Source: Candidatus Falkowiibacteriota bacterium
GTDB taxonomy: Bacteria; Patescibacteriota; Patescibacteriia; Patescibacteriales; UBA12465
Assembly: GCA_026396945.1 (NCBI GenBank)
Contig: JAPLVX010000060.1
Coordinates: 3,553-20,881, forward strand
DNA length: 17,329 nucleotides
Reading direction: 5' to 3'
Below the pieces are notes generated by a model that was not told the origin of the DNA, searched no databases, and saw nothing but the letters and a program-made list of their open reading frames with translations. This document shows, one piece after another, positions 1 through 5,992 of the stretch; positions within the stretch are counted from its first letter, which is position 1; every line of letters starts with the position of its first letter. The position numbers and the translations under genes were made by a program.

Positions 1-120
1 GAACGCCGCCCCACCCGTTATAGCGAACGCACCTGCTTTGTCTCTATCCCCGCTTGCCCGGCCGGCCTGGATGTTAAACAATACGTAGCTGAGCTCTTGG
101 ATCTCCCTATCATATCTTAG
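1..120 (+). CDS. C-terminal end of an unidentified protein (5' truncated by the window edge)
   Basis: Frame 1 is open from the first base to a TAG at 118-120 and gives 39 residues ending in a helix-like stretch, GLDVKQYVAELLDLPIIS. The stretch is visibly more GC-rich than the following 900 bases, which fits the tail of a real gene. Hairpins begin 10 bases after the stop. I do not recognise the family. An open run of 39 codons can occur by chance, so this call rests on composition and on the downstream structure. Confidence 0.45.
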   Translation, partial: ERRPTRYSERTCFVSIPACPAGLDVKQYVAELLDLPIIS

Positions 121-130
121 GGGGATCCAC

Positions 131-245
131 GGACGAATGAAAATTCGTCCCCTTTCTCAGCTTCATGACTAGAGTCAGTCGTGACGCTGTAGAGGATAAT
201 GTCTTATAAAAGCTATAATTTGCCTTTCGGCGAATTATTTAAGAC
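131..245 (+). other. Array of three consecutive hairpins (candidate structured RNA or 3' UTR)
   Basis: Hairpin 1 has a perfect 8-bp stem (131-138 with 143-150) closed by a GAAA tetraloop. Hairpin 2 pairs 159-169 with 178-188, with one mismatch and one wobble. Hairpin 3 pairs GTCTTA at 201-206 with TAAGAC at 240-245, then after an 8-base bulge pairs 215-224 with 229-238 around a TTTC loop. No strong T-run follows any of them, so a plain intrinsic terminator is not the best reading, although hairpin 1 could end transcription of the gene at 1-120. The stems are read directly from the sequence; the RNA role is inference. Confidence 0.45.
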
Positions 246-248
246 CTA

Positions 249-461
249 ATGCCAAAAGTTTTAAATAATCCGCTGAAATTATTCACTAGAACCCTTAACA
301 TGGCCCCGTCAAAAAATGAGCTCATTAAACTGGCTAATAAGTTGCTAGCTAAGCATGGATTTTCTTACGACGGTCAATCCAGGAACAGCGTCGCCAGGGA
401 ACAGAAATACTTTGAAAAGAAAAAAATTATCGGGACACCGATGGGAAACGGTTGCCGTTAA
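249..461 (+). CDS. Doubtful small ORF, possibly frameshifted
   Basis: This 70-codon ORF resembles no family I know. An inner ATG at 301 would give a more protein-like start (MAPSKNELIKLANKLLAKHG). There is no ribosome binding site before either start. After residue about 58 the frame crosses an A7 run (420-426) and soon ends. The +1 frame from the same place stays open to 564 with a plausible sequence (GHRWETVAVNNFSRKTGEPI). The two halves could be one protein of about 87 residues from the ATG at 301, broken by a one-base indel in the A-run. Chance ORFs are the alternative. Confidence 0.22.
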   Translation: MPKVLNNPLKLFTRTLNMAPSKNELIKLANKLLAKHGFSYDGQSRNSVAREQKYFEKKKIIGTPMGNGCR

Positions 462-643
462 TAATTTTTCGAGGAAAACGGGCGAGCCTATAAATAAAAT
501 CGCCCTCATCATTCAGCCCGTAATTATTGATTGTTGGCTGATAGTGAATAATTATTCAAACTAACCTTTAACGGAATAATAAATAATCTAAATATTTTAA
601 TCTTAATAATTAAATTAATTACCTAAACCGAAAACCCCGGCCC

Positions 644-868
644 ATGAAATTCACGAAATTATCCGAAGAACAAAAAACTTACGGAATCGAAGTAAAATTA
701 TTAATAACCTACGAAGAATTAGACAAATGCTCCAACCGGGAATTTGACAATTTTTACGAAGGAACAAGAAAAAAACTTGGTTGCATCTTGCCCAGTATCC
801 AGACCGGTGCTCGTCCGGATGGAATTATTCTGATTTTCTCCGGCTGTTCTACTCCAGGAAACTTATAG
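644..868 (+). CDS. Doubtful small ORF with an in-frame TAG and an open continuation
   Basis: A 74-codon ORF with a charged N-terminal half (LSEEQKTYGIEVKLLITYEEL) and no recognisable domain. It lacks a Shine-Dalgarno site. Directly after the TAG at 866-868 the same frame stays open for 40 more codons, to a TAG at 989-991, including a protein-like charged stretch (GFELKLGQKIKESLKPRG). However, a rho-independent terminator at 915-950 falls inside that continuation, which argues against a longer coding gene. It could be a degraded gene, a short orphan or noise. Confidence 0.28.
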   Translation: MKFTKLSEEQKTYGIEVKLLITYEELDKCSNREFDNFYEGTRKKLGCILPSIQTGARPDGIILIFSGCSTPGNL

Positions 869-914
869 ACCGGCTTCGAATTAAAACTTGGACAAAAAAT
901 AAAAGAATCATTGA

Positions 915-950
915 AACCTCGGGGCGCCAAAGAACAAGCCGAGGTTTTTT
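915..950 (+). terminator. Intrinsic terminator, plus strand
   Basis: The arms AACCTCGG (915-922) and CCGAGGTT (939-946) form an 8-bp stem, followed by a T6 run and then ATTTT. Its presence implies that something upstream in 200-900 is transcribed on the plus strand. Confidence 0.7.
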
Positions 951-955
951 ATTTT

Positions 956-986
956 AAAAAGATTCGGATTATCGATCCGAATCTTT
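956..986 (-). terminator. Intrinsic terminator of the 1018-1347 gene
   Basis: A perfect 12-bp stem pairs 958-969 with 975-986 around a 5-base loop. On the minus strand it runs into a T-rich tail. It lies about 30 bases past the stop of the 109-residue gene and faces the plus-strand terminator at 915-950. Confidence 0.75.
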
Positions 987-1017
987 GCTAGGGTTATCCT
1001 TTAAGCTCTTTAAATTT

Positions 1018-1347
1018 CTATTGAGAAACTTTCTCCGCTTTCTTTTTGATTATAGGCGCCGCTTTTTTCTTTTTAAGGAAAGAACATTCTCTTATCCTTG
1101 CCCTGGGACTAGCCCGGTTATAAACCTTAATGTTTAAATACGCGGTACCGACACTGCGACGAATAAGGGCTAAAAATCGATATTCGGGCAAACGGATGGC
1201 GTTAATAGCCTGACCATCGGTCTTTAGAACGGATTGCATCAAATTTTCTTCGAAGCAACCGGCGTCAAGCAGGAGCCGAGCAATCGATTCGTTGGTATGG
1301 GCATCTAGGGGTTCTACGAACCACTGATAATTGCTAGTTTCTTTCAT
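1018..1347 (-). CDS. Hypothetical protein, 109 aa, basic C-terminus
   Basis: I do not recognise this family. The first 65 residues look like a compact mixed alpha/beta fold (QWFVEPLDAHTNESIARLLL, then a region with one Cys and an EYRFLALIRR strand). The last 25 residues are very basic with runs of lysine (FLKKKKAAPIIKKKAEK), which suggests contact with nucleic acid or ribosome, or simply a disordered tail. There is no signal peptide or membrane segment. It has its own consensus-like promoter (TTGACA-17-TAAACT at 1425-1453), a 5' leader of about 70 bases and a strong terminator at 956-986, so it is monocistronic. No Shine-Dalgarno site precedes the ATG. The complete transcription unit makes a real gene likely. 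Confidence 0.75.
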   Translation of the reverse strand: MKETSNYQWFVEPLDAHTNESIARLLLDAGCFEENLMQSVLKTDGQAINAIRLPEYRFLALIRRSVGTAYLNIKVYNRASPRARIRECSFLKKKKAAPIIKKKAEKVSQ

Positions 1348-1424
1348 TTGGAAAAAATTTATAAGGTGAGAAAAGATTTAATTTTACTTAAGAGCTAATT
1401 GATTATATTTTAATAATTATTCCT

Positions 1425-1453
1425 AGTTTAGGCAAATTTTAATTTGATGTCAA
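1425..1453 (-). promoter_or_regulatory. Promoter of the 109-aa gene
   Basis: On the minus strand the -35 is TTGACA (1448-1453) and the -10 is TAAACT (1425-1430), with a 17-bp spacer. The start codon lies about 70 bases downstream of the predicted transcription start. Confidence 0.65.
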
Positions 1454-1515
1454 TTTATTTAAAAATTCTAAACTTACTTAGAAACCATTAAACCGATTCA
1501 ACTTTCCAACCGGTT

Positions 1516-2541
1516 TCACTCTCCACACTTATGACCACCACCGCCCAAGGCTTTGGCAAACTCATTAACATCATAACCATTTGGTCGACTGCGCCAAGAG
1601 CCTTTTATTTTTCCGGATTCGTATTCACGCATAAATAGTACAGCTTTCACTCCCGCCAAGTTACCCAAAAAAGCAACAATATCATCAAAAGTTTCGGGCG
1701 CGAATTCCCGGCCAATCTCGTCAAAATCACGGGGCTGTAAGACGGAAACGGCAATTTGTTTTTGTTGGTTTATTTGCAGATTATCCAAAGCCCGGCTTAA
1801 AAATTTAACCGTAATTAAATTTTTGTTGCTAAGCGTCTCGTTTATTATCTTGTTAAAGCTAACTCCGAGATTAAGCATCTCCGAGGCAATGTGAATTGTC
1901 TCTTGGCTGGCGTTCGGATATAGAAAATTAGAAGTGTCCGTTAAAATCCCGGTCAGGATGCAGGTAGCAATATTTTTGGTAATGGTAATTTTGTTAGTAA
2001 CCAAAAAATTATATAAAACTTCGGTCGTCGAGGCTTTATCCGACAAGCGAAGTTCAATATCGGCATAATCATCGACTTTCAAATGATGATCGAACTCAAT
2101 CACTCTGGCGGTTTGACGCTGACTTATTTCGGTTGCTAAGTTCGTTCGATTTAAAGAGCCGCAATCAAGGGTAATAATTAAATCAAAATAATCTAAATAG
2201 TTTTCCCGTTTCCGATCACCGGAAATTGAATTATCGATTGGACTATTTAAAGTCGGGCTGTCCGAGGTTGAGCTATCTAAAATCTCGCGGCTTGAAATAC
2301 GAGCAATTAATTCGGTCTTAGACCCGATTAAGTCTGCCTGTTGCGGCAAAAATAACCATTGCCCGGCCGACCAACCTTCACAATAGGCTAAATATTTTTT
2401 ATGTTTGTTTTTTAATAACTCCATCAATAAACAAATTGAAGCTAAATCATCGCCATCCGGGTTGACATGCCCGACCAGGAGAATCTTGTTCGCTTTGAGG
2501 ATTGCCTGATAAGCGTCCTGGAAATTTTTCTGAATATCCAT
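1516..2541 (-). CDS. DHH/DHHA1 phosphoesterase (NrnA-like oligoribonuclease / pAp phosphatase family)
   Basis: A 341-residue protein with the ordered motifs of the bacterial NrnA branch of the DHH superfamily: GHVNPDGDD (24-32) and LDCG (125-128) for metal binding, the signature DHH (151-153), LTGILTDTSNF, and a C-terminal DHHA1 domain ending in GGGGH (333-337). Family members degrade nanoRNA and/or 3'-phosphoadenosine 5'-phosphate using Mn2+. Residues about 83-116 are a Ser/Asp-rich insertion. The protein stops four residues after GGGGH, whereas relatives usually add a further short strand there. The +1 frame continues nine codons to 1488 with ETGWKVESV, so a frameshift at the end is possible. 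The gene follows rbfA behind a terminator and has its own promoter at 2571-2599. The call is firm at family level; the substrate is not certain. Confidence 0.88.
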   Translation of the reverse strand: MDIQKNFQDAYQAILKANKILLVGHVNPDGDDLASICLLMELLKNKHKKYLAYCEGWSAGQWLFLPQQADLIGSKTELIARISSREILDSSTSDSPTLNSPIDNSISGDRKRENYLDYFDLIITLDCGSLNRTNLATEISQRQTARVIEFDHHLKVDDYADIELRLSDKASTTEVLYNFLVTNKITITKNIATCILTGILTDTSNFLYPNASQETIHIASEMLNLGVSFNKIINETLSNKNLITVKFLSRALDNLQINQQKQIAVSVLQPRDFDEIGREFAPETFDDIVAFLGNLAGVKAVLFMREYESGKIKGSWRSRPNGYDVNEFAKALGGGGHKCGE

Positions 2542-2570
2542 GAATTTAAGAATTTAGTTTTTAACTCTTT

Positions 2571-2599
2571 ATTTTACAGGGAAAGGCCGGAAAAGTCCA
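2571..2599 (-). promoter_or_regulatory. Probable promoter of the DHH phosphoesterase
   Basis: On the minus strand, TGGACT (2594-2599) and TAAAAT (2571-2576) are spaced by 17 bp. The start codon is about 25 bases beyond the predicted transcription start. The rbfA terminator lies just upstream, so a separate promoter is expected. Confidence 0.5.
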
Positions 2600-2655
2600 G
2601 TCCGAAAAAAATCCAAAATGAAACAAACAAAAGTGATCCAATAAAAACTTATCTA

Positions 2656-2678
2656 ACAAAAAAGCCCCTATTTGGGCT
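2656..2678 (-). terminator. Terminator of the infB-rbfA operon
   Basis: The arms AGCCC (2663-2667) and GGGCT (2674-2678) form a short stem. On the minus strand it is followed by a T6 run and then GTT. It sits about 70 bases after the rbfA stop. Confidence 0.65.
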
Positions 2679-2746
2679 AATGAATTAAGAATCTATTCCT
2701 CCTAATTAAACCTTGGCTGGAGGAAAAATTGGTAATCTTTCTAATC

Positions 2747-3070
2747 TTAAATTTCTTTGATCAATTCCTCGATCCGGCTCGCTTCCCTTTCGGTGGCGTC
2801 AAAGCACCAATTAAAATGCGGCAAGCGGCGGAGCTTCGTCTTCTTAACTAAAATATTGGCAAGTAACCCGGAACTGGCTTTCAATTTTTTAAGGGCGGTG
2901 CCCGCTAAGCGATCGGGTAAAACCGAGACGCCGACTCGAGCATATTTATAATCCGGGCTACAATCAACGTAAGTAATGGTAATTAGAGTGTCTTGTAGGC
3001 CAATCTCCCGATTAACAGCGACGGCTAGTTCTTGTTTTATCAGCTCATTAACTTGATCAATCTTGGCCAT
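2747..3070 (-). CDS. rbfA: Ribosome-binding factor A
   Basis: A small KH-like protein that binds the 30S subunit near helix 1 of 16S rRNA during late maturation. Family features are the N-terminal helix with VNELIKQEL, the central DTLITITYVDCSPDYKYARVGVSV region typical of RbfA, and the C-terminal LRRLPHFNWCFDATEREASRIEELI stretch. I chose the ATG at 3070 (MAKIDQVNEL), giving 107 residues. A longer in-frame TTG start at 3088 exists but overlaps infB. The ATG follows the infB stop with one base between (TAA-T-ATG), so translational coupling with infB is likely. There is no Shine-Dalgarno site. The position behind infB is the classical arrangement. Confidence 0.93.
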   Translation of the reverse strand: MAKIDQVNELIKQELAVAVNREIGLQDTLITITYVDCSPDYKYARVGVSVLPDRLAGTALKKLKASSGLLANILVKKTKLRRLPHFNWCFDATEREASRIEELIKEI

Positions 3071-3071
3071 A

Positions 3072-5048
3072 TTATAATTTATCAACAATTCTTTCCTCGC
3101 GGTAAACTTCTAAAATATCACCGACTTGAATCAGGGGCTTACCTTCATACTTCAGGCCGCATTCTTGATCTTTATCAACTTCGGGTACGTCTTGTTTGCC
3201 GGCTTGGAGCCTAGTCAAACGGCCAGAACTAATAAACTCGTCCCCTCGTCTAACCGTAATTAGACTTTCATTTTTAATCACCCCGTCTAAAACCTTGCCC
3301 CCGACAATCTGGGCATTATTTTCACTTCGAAAAACCGCTAAAATTTTAATCCGTCCCAATTCAACTTTATTGATCTCCGGTTTAACTAAAAGTTGCATTT
3401 CTTCCTTAACGAATTTAATCAAATCATAAATGATTGAATAGACTTTAACGGTTACGTTTTTTTCACGGACTAAATTTTCAATTGCTGGCGTTAGGCGAAC
3501 GTTAAAACCGATAATTTTCGCACCCGAATCCTCGGCGCGCTTCACATCGCCTTCGGTAATATAGCCCAAGCCCTTGCTAATAATTTTAGCTTCCACTTTT
3601 TCCGTATTTATTTTAAGGAGCGACTCTTCGATCGCTTCGGCGGAACCTAAAAAATCACTCTTAATAATTAATTTTACGCTCGGAATATTATCTTCAGTAT
3701 TATTCTCATTATTATTCAAACTGGCCGGCTGACTTTCTGATTTTGGCTTCATTTTCCTAATTTTCATTTTTTCGCCGGCGCCCACTTCTAAAATATCGCC
3801 CACGGCCGGAGACATTTTCAAACCTAAAATTTTGGCTGGAGTCGAGGGGCCGGCGGTCTCAATTAATTCACCTTTATAATTTTTTAAAGCTTTGACTTTG
3901 CCATAAATAACCCCGTTGAAACAAAGCTGATCGCCTAAACGCAAGGTGCCATTCTGCACTAATAAGGTGGCCACCGGACCGGCGGCCTTATCAACGTTCG
4001 ATTCAACCACTGTGCCGGCCGCTAAAGCATCGGGGTTAGCTCTTAGGCTGCCGGACTCGGCTTCGGAAACCAATAGAACCATATCTAATAAATCTTCAAT
4101 GCCCGTTCCCTCTTTGGCCGAGATCGGCGAACAAATAATTTTTCCACCCCAATCTTCCGGCGTAATATTTAATTGCGTAGATAATTCTTGTTTAACGCGG
4201 TTCACGTCCGCATCCGGCTTATCGATTTTATTAATCGCCACGATATAAGGAATTTTCGCGGCTTCAATTATTCTAAACGCTTCTACGGTTTGTGGTTTGA
4301 CCCCATCATCGGCGGCCACGACTAAGATTGCAATATCGGCGACTTTAGCCCCGCGACTGCGCATGGCCGTAAAAGCTTCGTGCCCCGGCGTATCAATAAA
4401 AGTAATCACCCTATCTTTACGAACAATTTGATAAGCGCCGATATGCTGGGTAATTCCACCGGCTTCACCGGCAATAACATTGGTTTGCCGGATAGAATCA
4501 AGTAATTTAGTCTTGCCATGATCAACATGGCCCATAACCACAATGATCGGCGGGCGGGCCTGTAAGTTATTATCGTCTTCGGCCCCTAAAATATTTATTA
4601 ATTTCTGATCTTCGGTTTCCGCTGCGGCCTCACCTTCGGCCAAAGCCTGAACGTCTAAATTTAAATTATCACCGATAATCGAAGCGGTATCGAAATCAAT
4701 CTTTTCATTAATGGAAGCAAAAACACCATTCTTCATGAGCTCAGCCAATAAGCGATTAACTGGCAATTGCGCTAGTTCCGCTAGAGCGCGAACGGCAATT
4801 GTCCGCGGGATAAAGATAGTTTTCCTTTCTTTAGGCAATACTTCAGCGTCAACTTTGGCTTGGCTCGCCGCAAATTTTTGTTGTTCATAGCGTCTTTTGA
4901 AAAGTGGCCAATCTCTGATTATTTTCCGGGCGGTCTGATTATCAACCTTAATCGCCTTTTGGCCAATCGCAAAACCCATCTGCGGCAATAAATCCCGCAA
5001 TTCTTGAGGCGAAATTCTTAAAATTCTGGCTAATTCCGTTATATTCAT
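3072..5048 (-). CDS. infB: Translation initiation factor IF-2
   Basis: A GTPase that delivers fMet-tRNA to the 30S subunit and promotes subunit joining. All G motifs are visible: GHVDHGKT (173-180), [10 protein letters not shown] in switch I, DTPGH, NKID and SAK. Two short N-terminal IF2_N-type modules precede the GTPase (about 1-50 and 76-130), with no long repetitive linker, so at 658 residues it is compact. The C-terminal domains II-IV are complete, ending in a beta-rich stretch ([14 protein letters not shown]). A Ser/Asn/Glu-rich disordered insert ([18 protein letters not shown]) interrupts the region after domain II. A near-consensus promoter lies at 5100-5128. A terminator-like hairpin fills the leader and ends two bases before the ATG. 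There is no Shine-Dalgarno site. Confidence 0.97.
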   Translation of the reverse strand: MNITELARILRISPQELRDLLPQMGFAIGQKAIKVDNQTARKIIRDWPLFKRRYEQQKFAASQAKVDAEVLPKERKTIFIPRTIAVRALAELAQLPVNRLLAELMKNGVFASINEKIDFDTASIIGDNLNLDVQALAEGEAAAETEDQKLINILGAEDDNNLQARPPIIVVMGHVDHGKTKLLDSIRQTNVIAGEAGGITQHIGAYQIVRKDRVITFIDTPGHEAFTAMRSRGAKVADIAILVVAADDGVKPQTVEAFRIIEAAKIPYIVAINKIDKPDADVNRVKQELSTQLNITPEDWGGKIICSPISAKEGTGIEDLLDMVLLVSEAESGSLRANPDALAAGTVVESNVDKAAGPVATLLVQNGTLRLGDQLCFNGVIYGKVKALKNYKGELIETAGPSTPAKILGLKMSPAVGDILEVGAGEKMKIRKMKPKSESQPASLNNNENNTEDNIPSVKLIIKSDFLGSAEAIEESLLKINTEKVEAKIISKGLGYITEGDVKRAEDSGAKIIGFNVRLTPAIENLVREKNVTVKVYSIIYDLIKFVKEEMQLLVKPEINKVELGRIKILAVFRSENNAQIVGGKVLDGVIKNESLITVRRGDEFISSGRLTRLQAGKQDVPEVDKDQECGLKYEGKPLIQVGDILEVYREERIVDKL

Positions 5049-5083
5049 AGAAAATAAAAAAGGTTTAAACGAGTCGAAACCTT
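5049..5083 (-). promoter_or_regulatory. infB: Terminator-like hairpin in the infB leader (possible attenuator)
   Basis: On the minus strand, AAGGTTT and AAACCTT (5077-5083 and 5060-5066) form a 7-bp stem with a 10-base loop. A U-rich tail follows and runs to within two bases of the infB ATG. The promoter at 5100-5128 lies upstream, so the element is inside the infB transcript. It could attenuate transcription, or the U-rich tail could serve as a ribosome loading site in place of a Shine-Dalgarno. Confidence 0.5.
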
Positions 5084-5099
5084 AGGGTTAATTGCTTTT

Positions 5100-5128
5100 A
5101 TTTTACTTTGTTTTTTCAATTTAGTCAA
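5100..5128 (-). promoter_or_regulatory. infB: infB promoter
   Basis: On the minus strand the -35 is TTGACT (5123-5128) and the -10 is TAAAAT (5100-5105), with a 17-bp spacer. The predicted start gives a leader of about 45 bases. Confidence 0.68.
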
Positions 5129-5167
5129 TTTTAGGCCTTTTTTATTGAGCGTCATGGCCTAAAATAA

Positions 5168-5219
5168 CAAAAGCCCCGAAACTTTAACGCTTTAAGACGT
5201 TTAGTGTCGGGGCTCTTTT
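5168..5219. terminator. Strong terminator, works on either strand by sequence
   Basis: The arms AGCCCCGA (5172-5179) and TCGGGGCT (5207-5214) form a perfect 8-bp stem, extended past a bulged C by CAAA/TTTG. The minus-strand side runs into a T-rich tail and ends the secreted-protein gene at 5237. The plus-strand side also has TTTT. Confidence 0.78.
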
Positions 5220-5236
5220 GTTTGTAACTGGTGGGG

Positions 5237-5605
5237 CTACAACCCAATTTGGGGAGGCGCTCTTATCTGCAAAAGCAGTAAAGCCCTTTCTCCCCGTTCT
5301 AGGGCAGGTTTCCCAAAAAATTGGATCAGGTCGGTATCAGCTGCGGCTGTCTGGTTCTCAAAAGTAAGCCAAAATTCCATGTTTTCGCCCAATAAAAACG
5401 AAAAAGAAAAGTTTTTAAGCTTTTCGGCCAGTTGCGCGGCCAAGGGATTCTGCGAAAGGGCGATGGTCGCCGCTTTCAAAACCAAACTTTGCTGGGTTGA
5501 ATTATCAACCATTTTTCCGGCACCAATATTCCCGGCCTGTCCGGGAGCTACAAACAAAAGCGAGATACAAAGAACAATTAATGAAAGCTGTAAAAGCTTA
5601 TTCAT
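5237..5605 (-). CDS. Small secreted hypothetical protein, 122 aa
   Basis: No family recognised. Residues 1-24 form a clear Sec signal peptide: basic MNK, a hydrophobic core (LSLIVLCISLLFVA) and a probable signal peptidase I site after GQA at 24. The mature part of about 98 residues has an Ala/Leu-rich helical portion and a beta-like segment (FSFSFLLGENMEFWLTFEN). It has no cysteines and no second membrane segment. It is monocistronic: a promoter at 5632-5660 (TTGACT-17-TAAATT) and a strong terminator at 5168-5219. The start is fixed by an AAAGGAGG site four bases before the ATG, which is unusual here because most neighbours lack one. It is probably exported to the periplasm or cell exterior. 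Confidence 0.8.
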   Translation of the reverse strand: MNKLLQLSLIVLCISLLFVAPGQAGNIGAGKMVDNSTQQSLVLKAATIALSQNPLAAQLAEKLKNFSFSFLLGENMEFWLTFENQTAAADTDLIQFFGKPALERGERALLLLQIRAPPQIGL

Positions 5606-5608
5606 GGG

Positions 5609-5616
5609 ACCTCCTT
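5609..5616 (-). promoter_or_regulatory. Strong Shine-Dalgarno site
   Basis: AAAGGAGG just ahead of the ATG at 5605. It is one of only two canonical sites found in the window; the other is before 16344. Confidence 0.75.
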
Positions 5617-5631
5617 TGTTTGTTTGCTTTT

Positions 5632-5660
5632 AATTTAAGCCAAATAATAATATAAGTCAA
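5632..5660 (-). promoter_or_regulatory. Promoter of the secreted-protein gene
   Basis: On the minus strand TTGACT (5655-5660) and TAAATT (5632-5637) are spaced by 17 bp, with the start codon about 20 bases after the predicted transcription start. Confidence 0.6.
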
Positions 5661-5746
5661 GGCTCGCGACCTATCTACATATTCTACATATATAAAGCGA
5701 GCTGGCTCAGGAATAAACACACAATAGATGCCAACTTATGTCAATA

Positions 5747-5775
5747 TTAACAAATCAAAAGAATAGTGCTAAATT
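5747..5775 (+). promoter_or_regulatory. rny: Probable RNase Y promoter with long leader
   Basis: TTAACA (5747-5752), a 17-bp spacer and TAAATT (5770-5775), preceded by TGC as in extended -10 promoters. This would give a 5' leader of about 210 bases. Apart from this, 5661-5992 is AT-rich and shows no gene; an ATG-initiated 29-codon ORF at 5859-5948 is not convincing. Confidence 0.5.
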
Positions 5776-5992
5776 AAAAGTGTCCAATTTTAATTAAAAA
5801 TTACCGTTTCTAGGAAGCTAACAAAATAAATTTCTTTGCTTAAAAATTCCGCTGACTTATGTTGATAAAAAATTATTTCTCTAACAATAAAGAAAAATTA
5901 TTACAATACTCAACCAGCCTTAATACAAATAAGGAAATTTTTTGTTAATTAGATACACCACCTTGATTCCTAAAAACGGTACCTAAATTTAT

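Larger units (their letters stand above)
121..1017. other. Gene-poor, hairpin-rich interval
   Basis: About 900 bases without a confident gene. It holds three consecutive hairpins (131-245), a hairpin with arms GGGCGA/TCGCCC near 480-505, a perfect 14-base palindrome at 545-558, a very AT-rich stretch at about 560-640, two weak ORFs (249-461 and 644-868) and two opposed terminators at 915-986. No tRNA, tmRNA, RNase P RNA or SRP RNA core motif was found on either strand. It may be a decayed gene region or may encode a structured RNA. Confidence 0.5.

Noticed and set aside
121-1017. tmRNA, RNase P RNA or SRP RNA in the gene-poor region
   Set aside because: None of their conserved core sequences (tRNA-like T arm with tag, GAGGAAAGTCC, GGAAGCAGC) is present on either strand.
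1488-1518. TGA read as glycine (Gracilibacteria/SR1 code)
   Set aside because: Reading through TGA in the DHH gene gives no family-like ending, and the UMP kinase gene also ends properly at TGA, so the standard code fits.
2467-2688. 73-codon plus-strand ORF
   Set aside because: Overlaps the start of the DHH gene, its promoter and the infB-rbfA terminator on the other strand; no start signals.
3071-3088. Upstream TTG start for rbfA
   Set aside because: It would overlap infB by 17 bases and add residues not seen in RbfA; the ATG at 3070 gives the normal N-terminus.
5859-5948. 29-codon plus-strand ORF in the rny leader
   Set aside because: Asn/Lys-rich, no membrane helix or start signal; typical chance ORF in AT-rich DNA.
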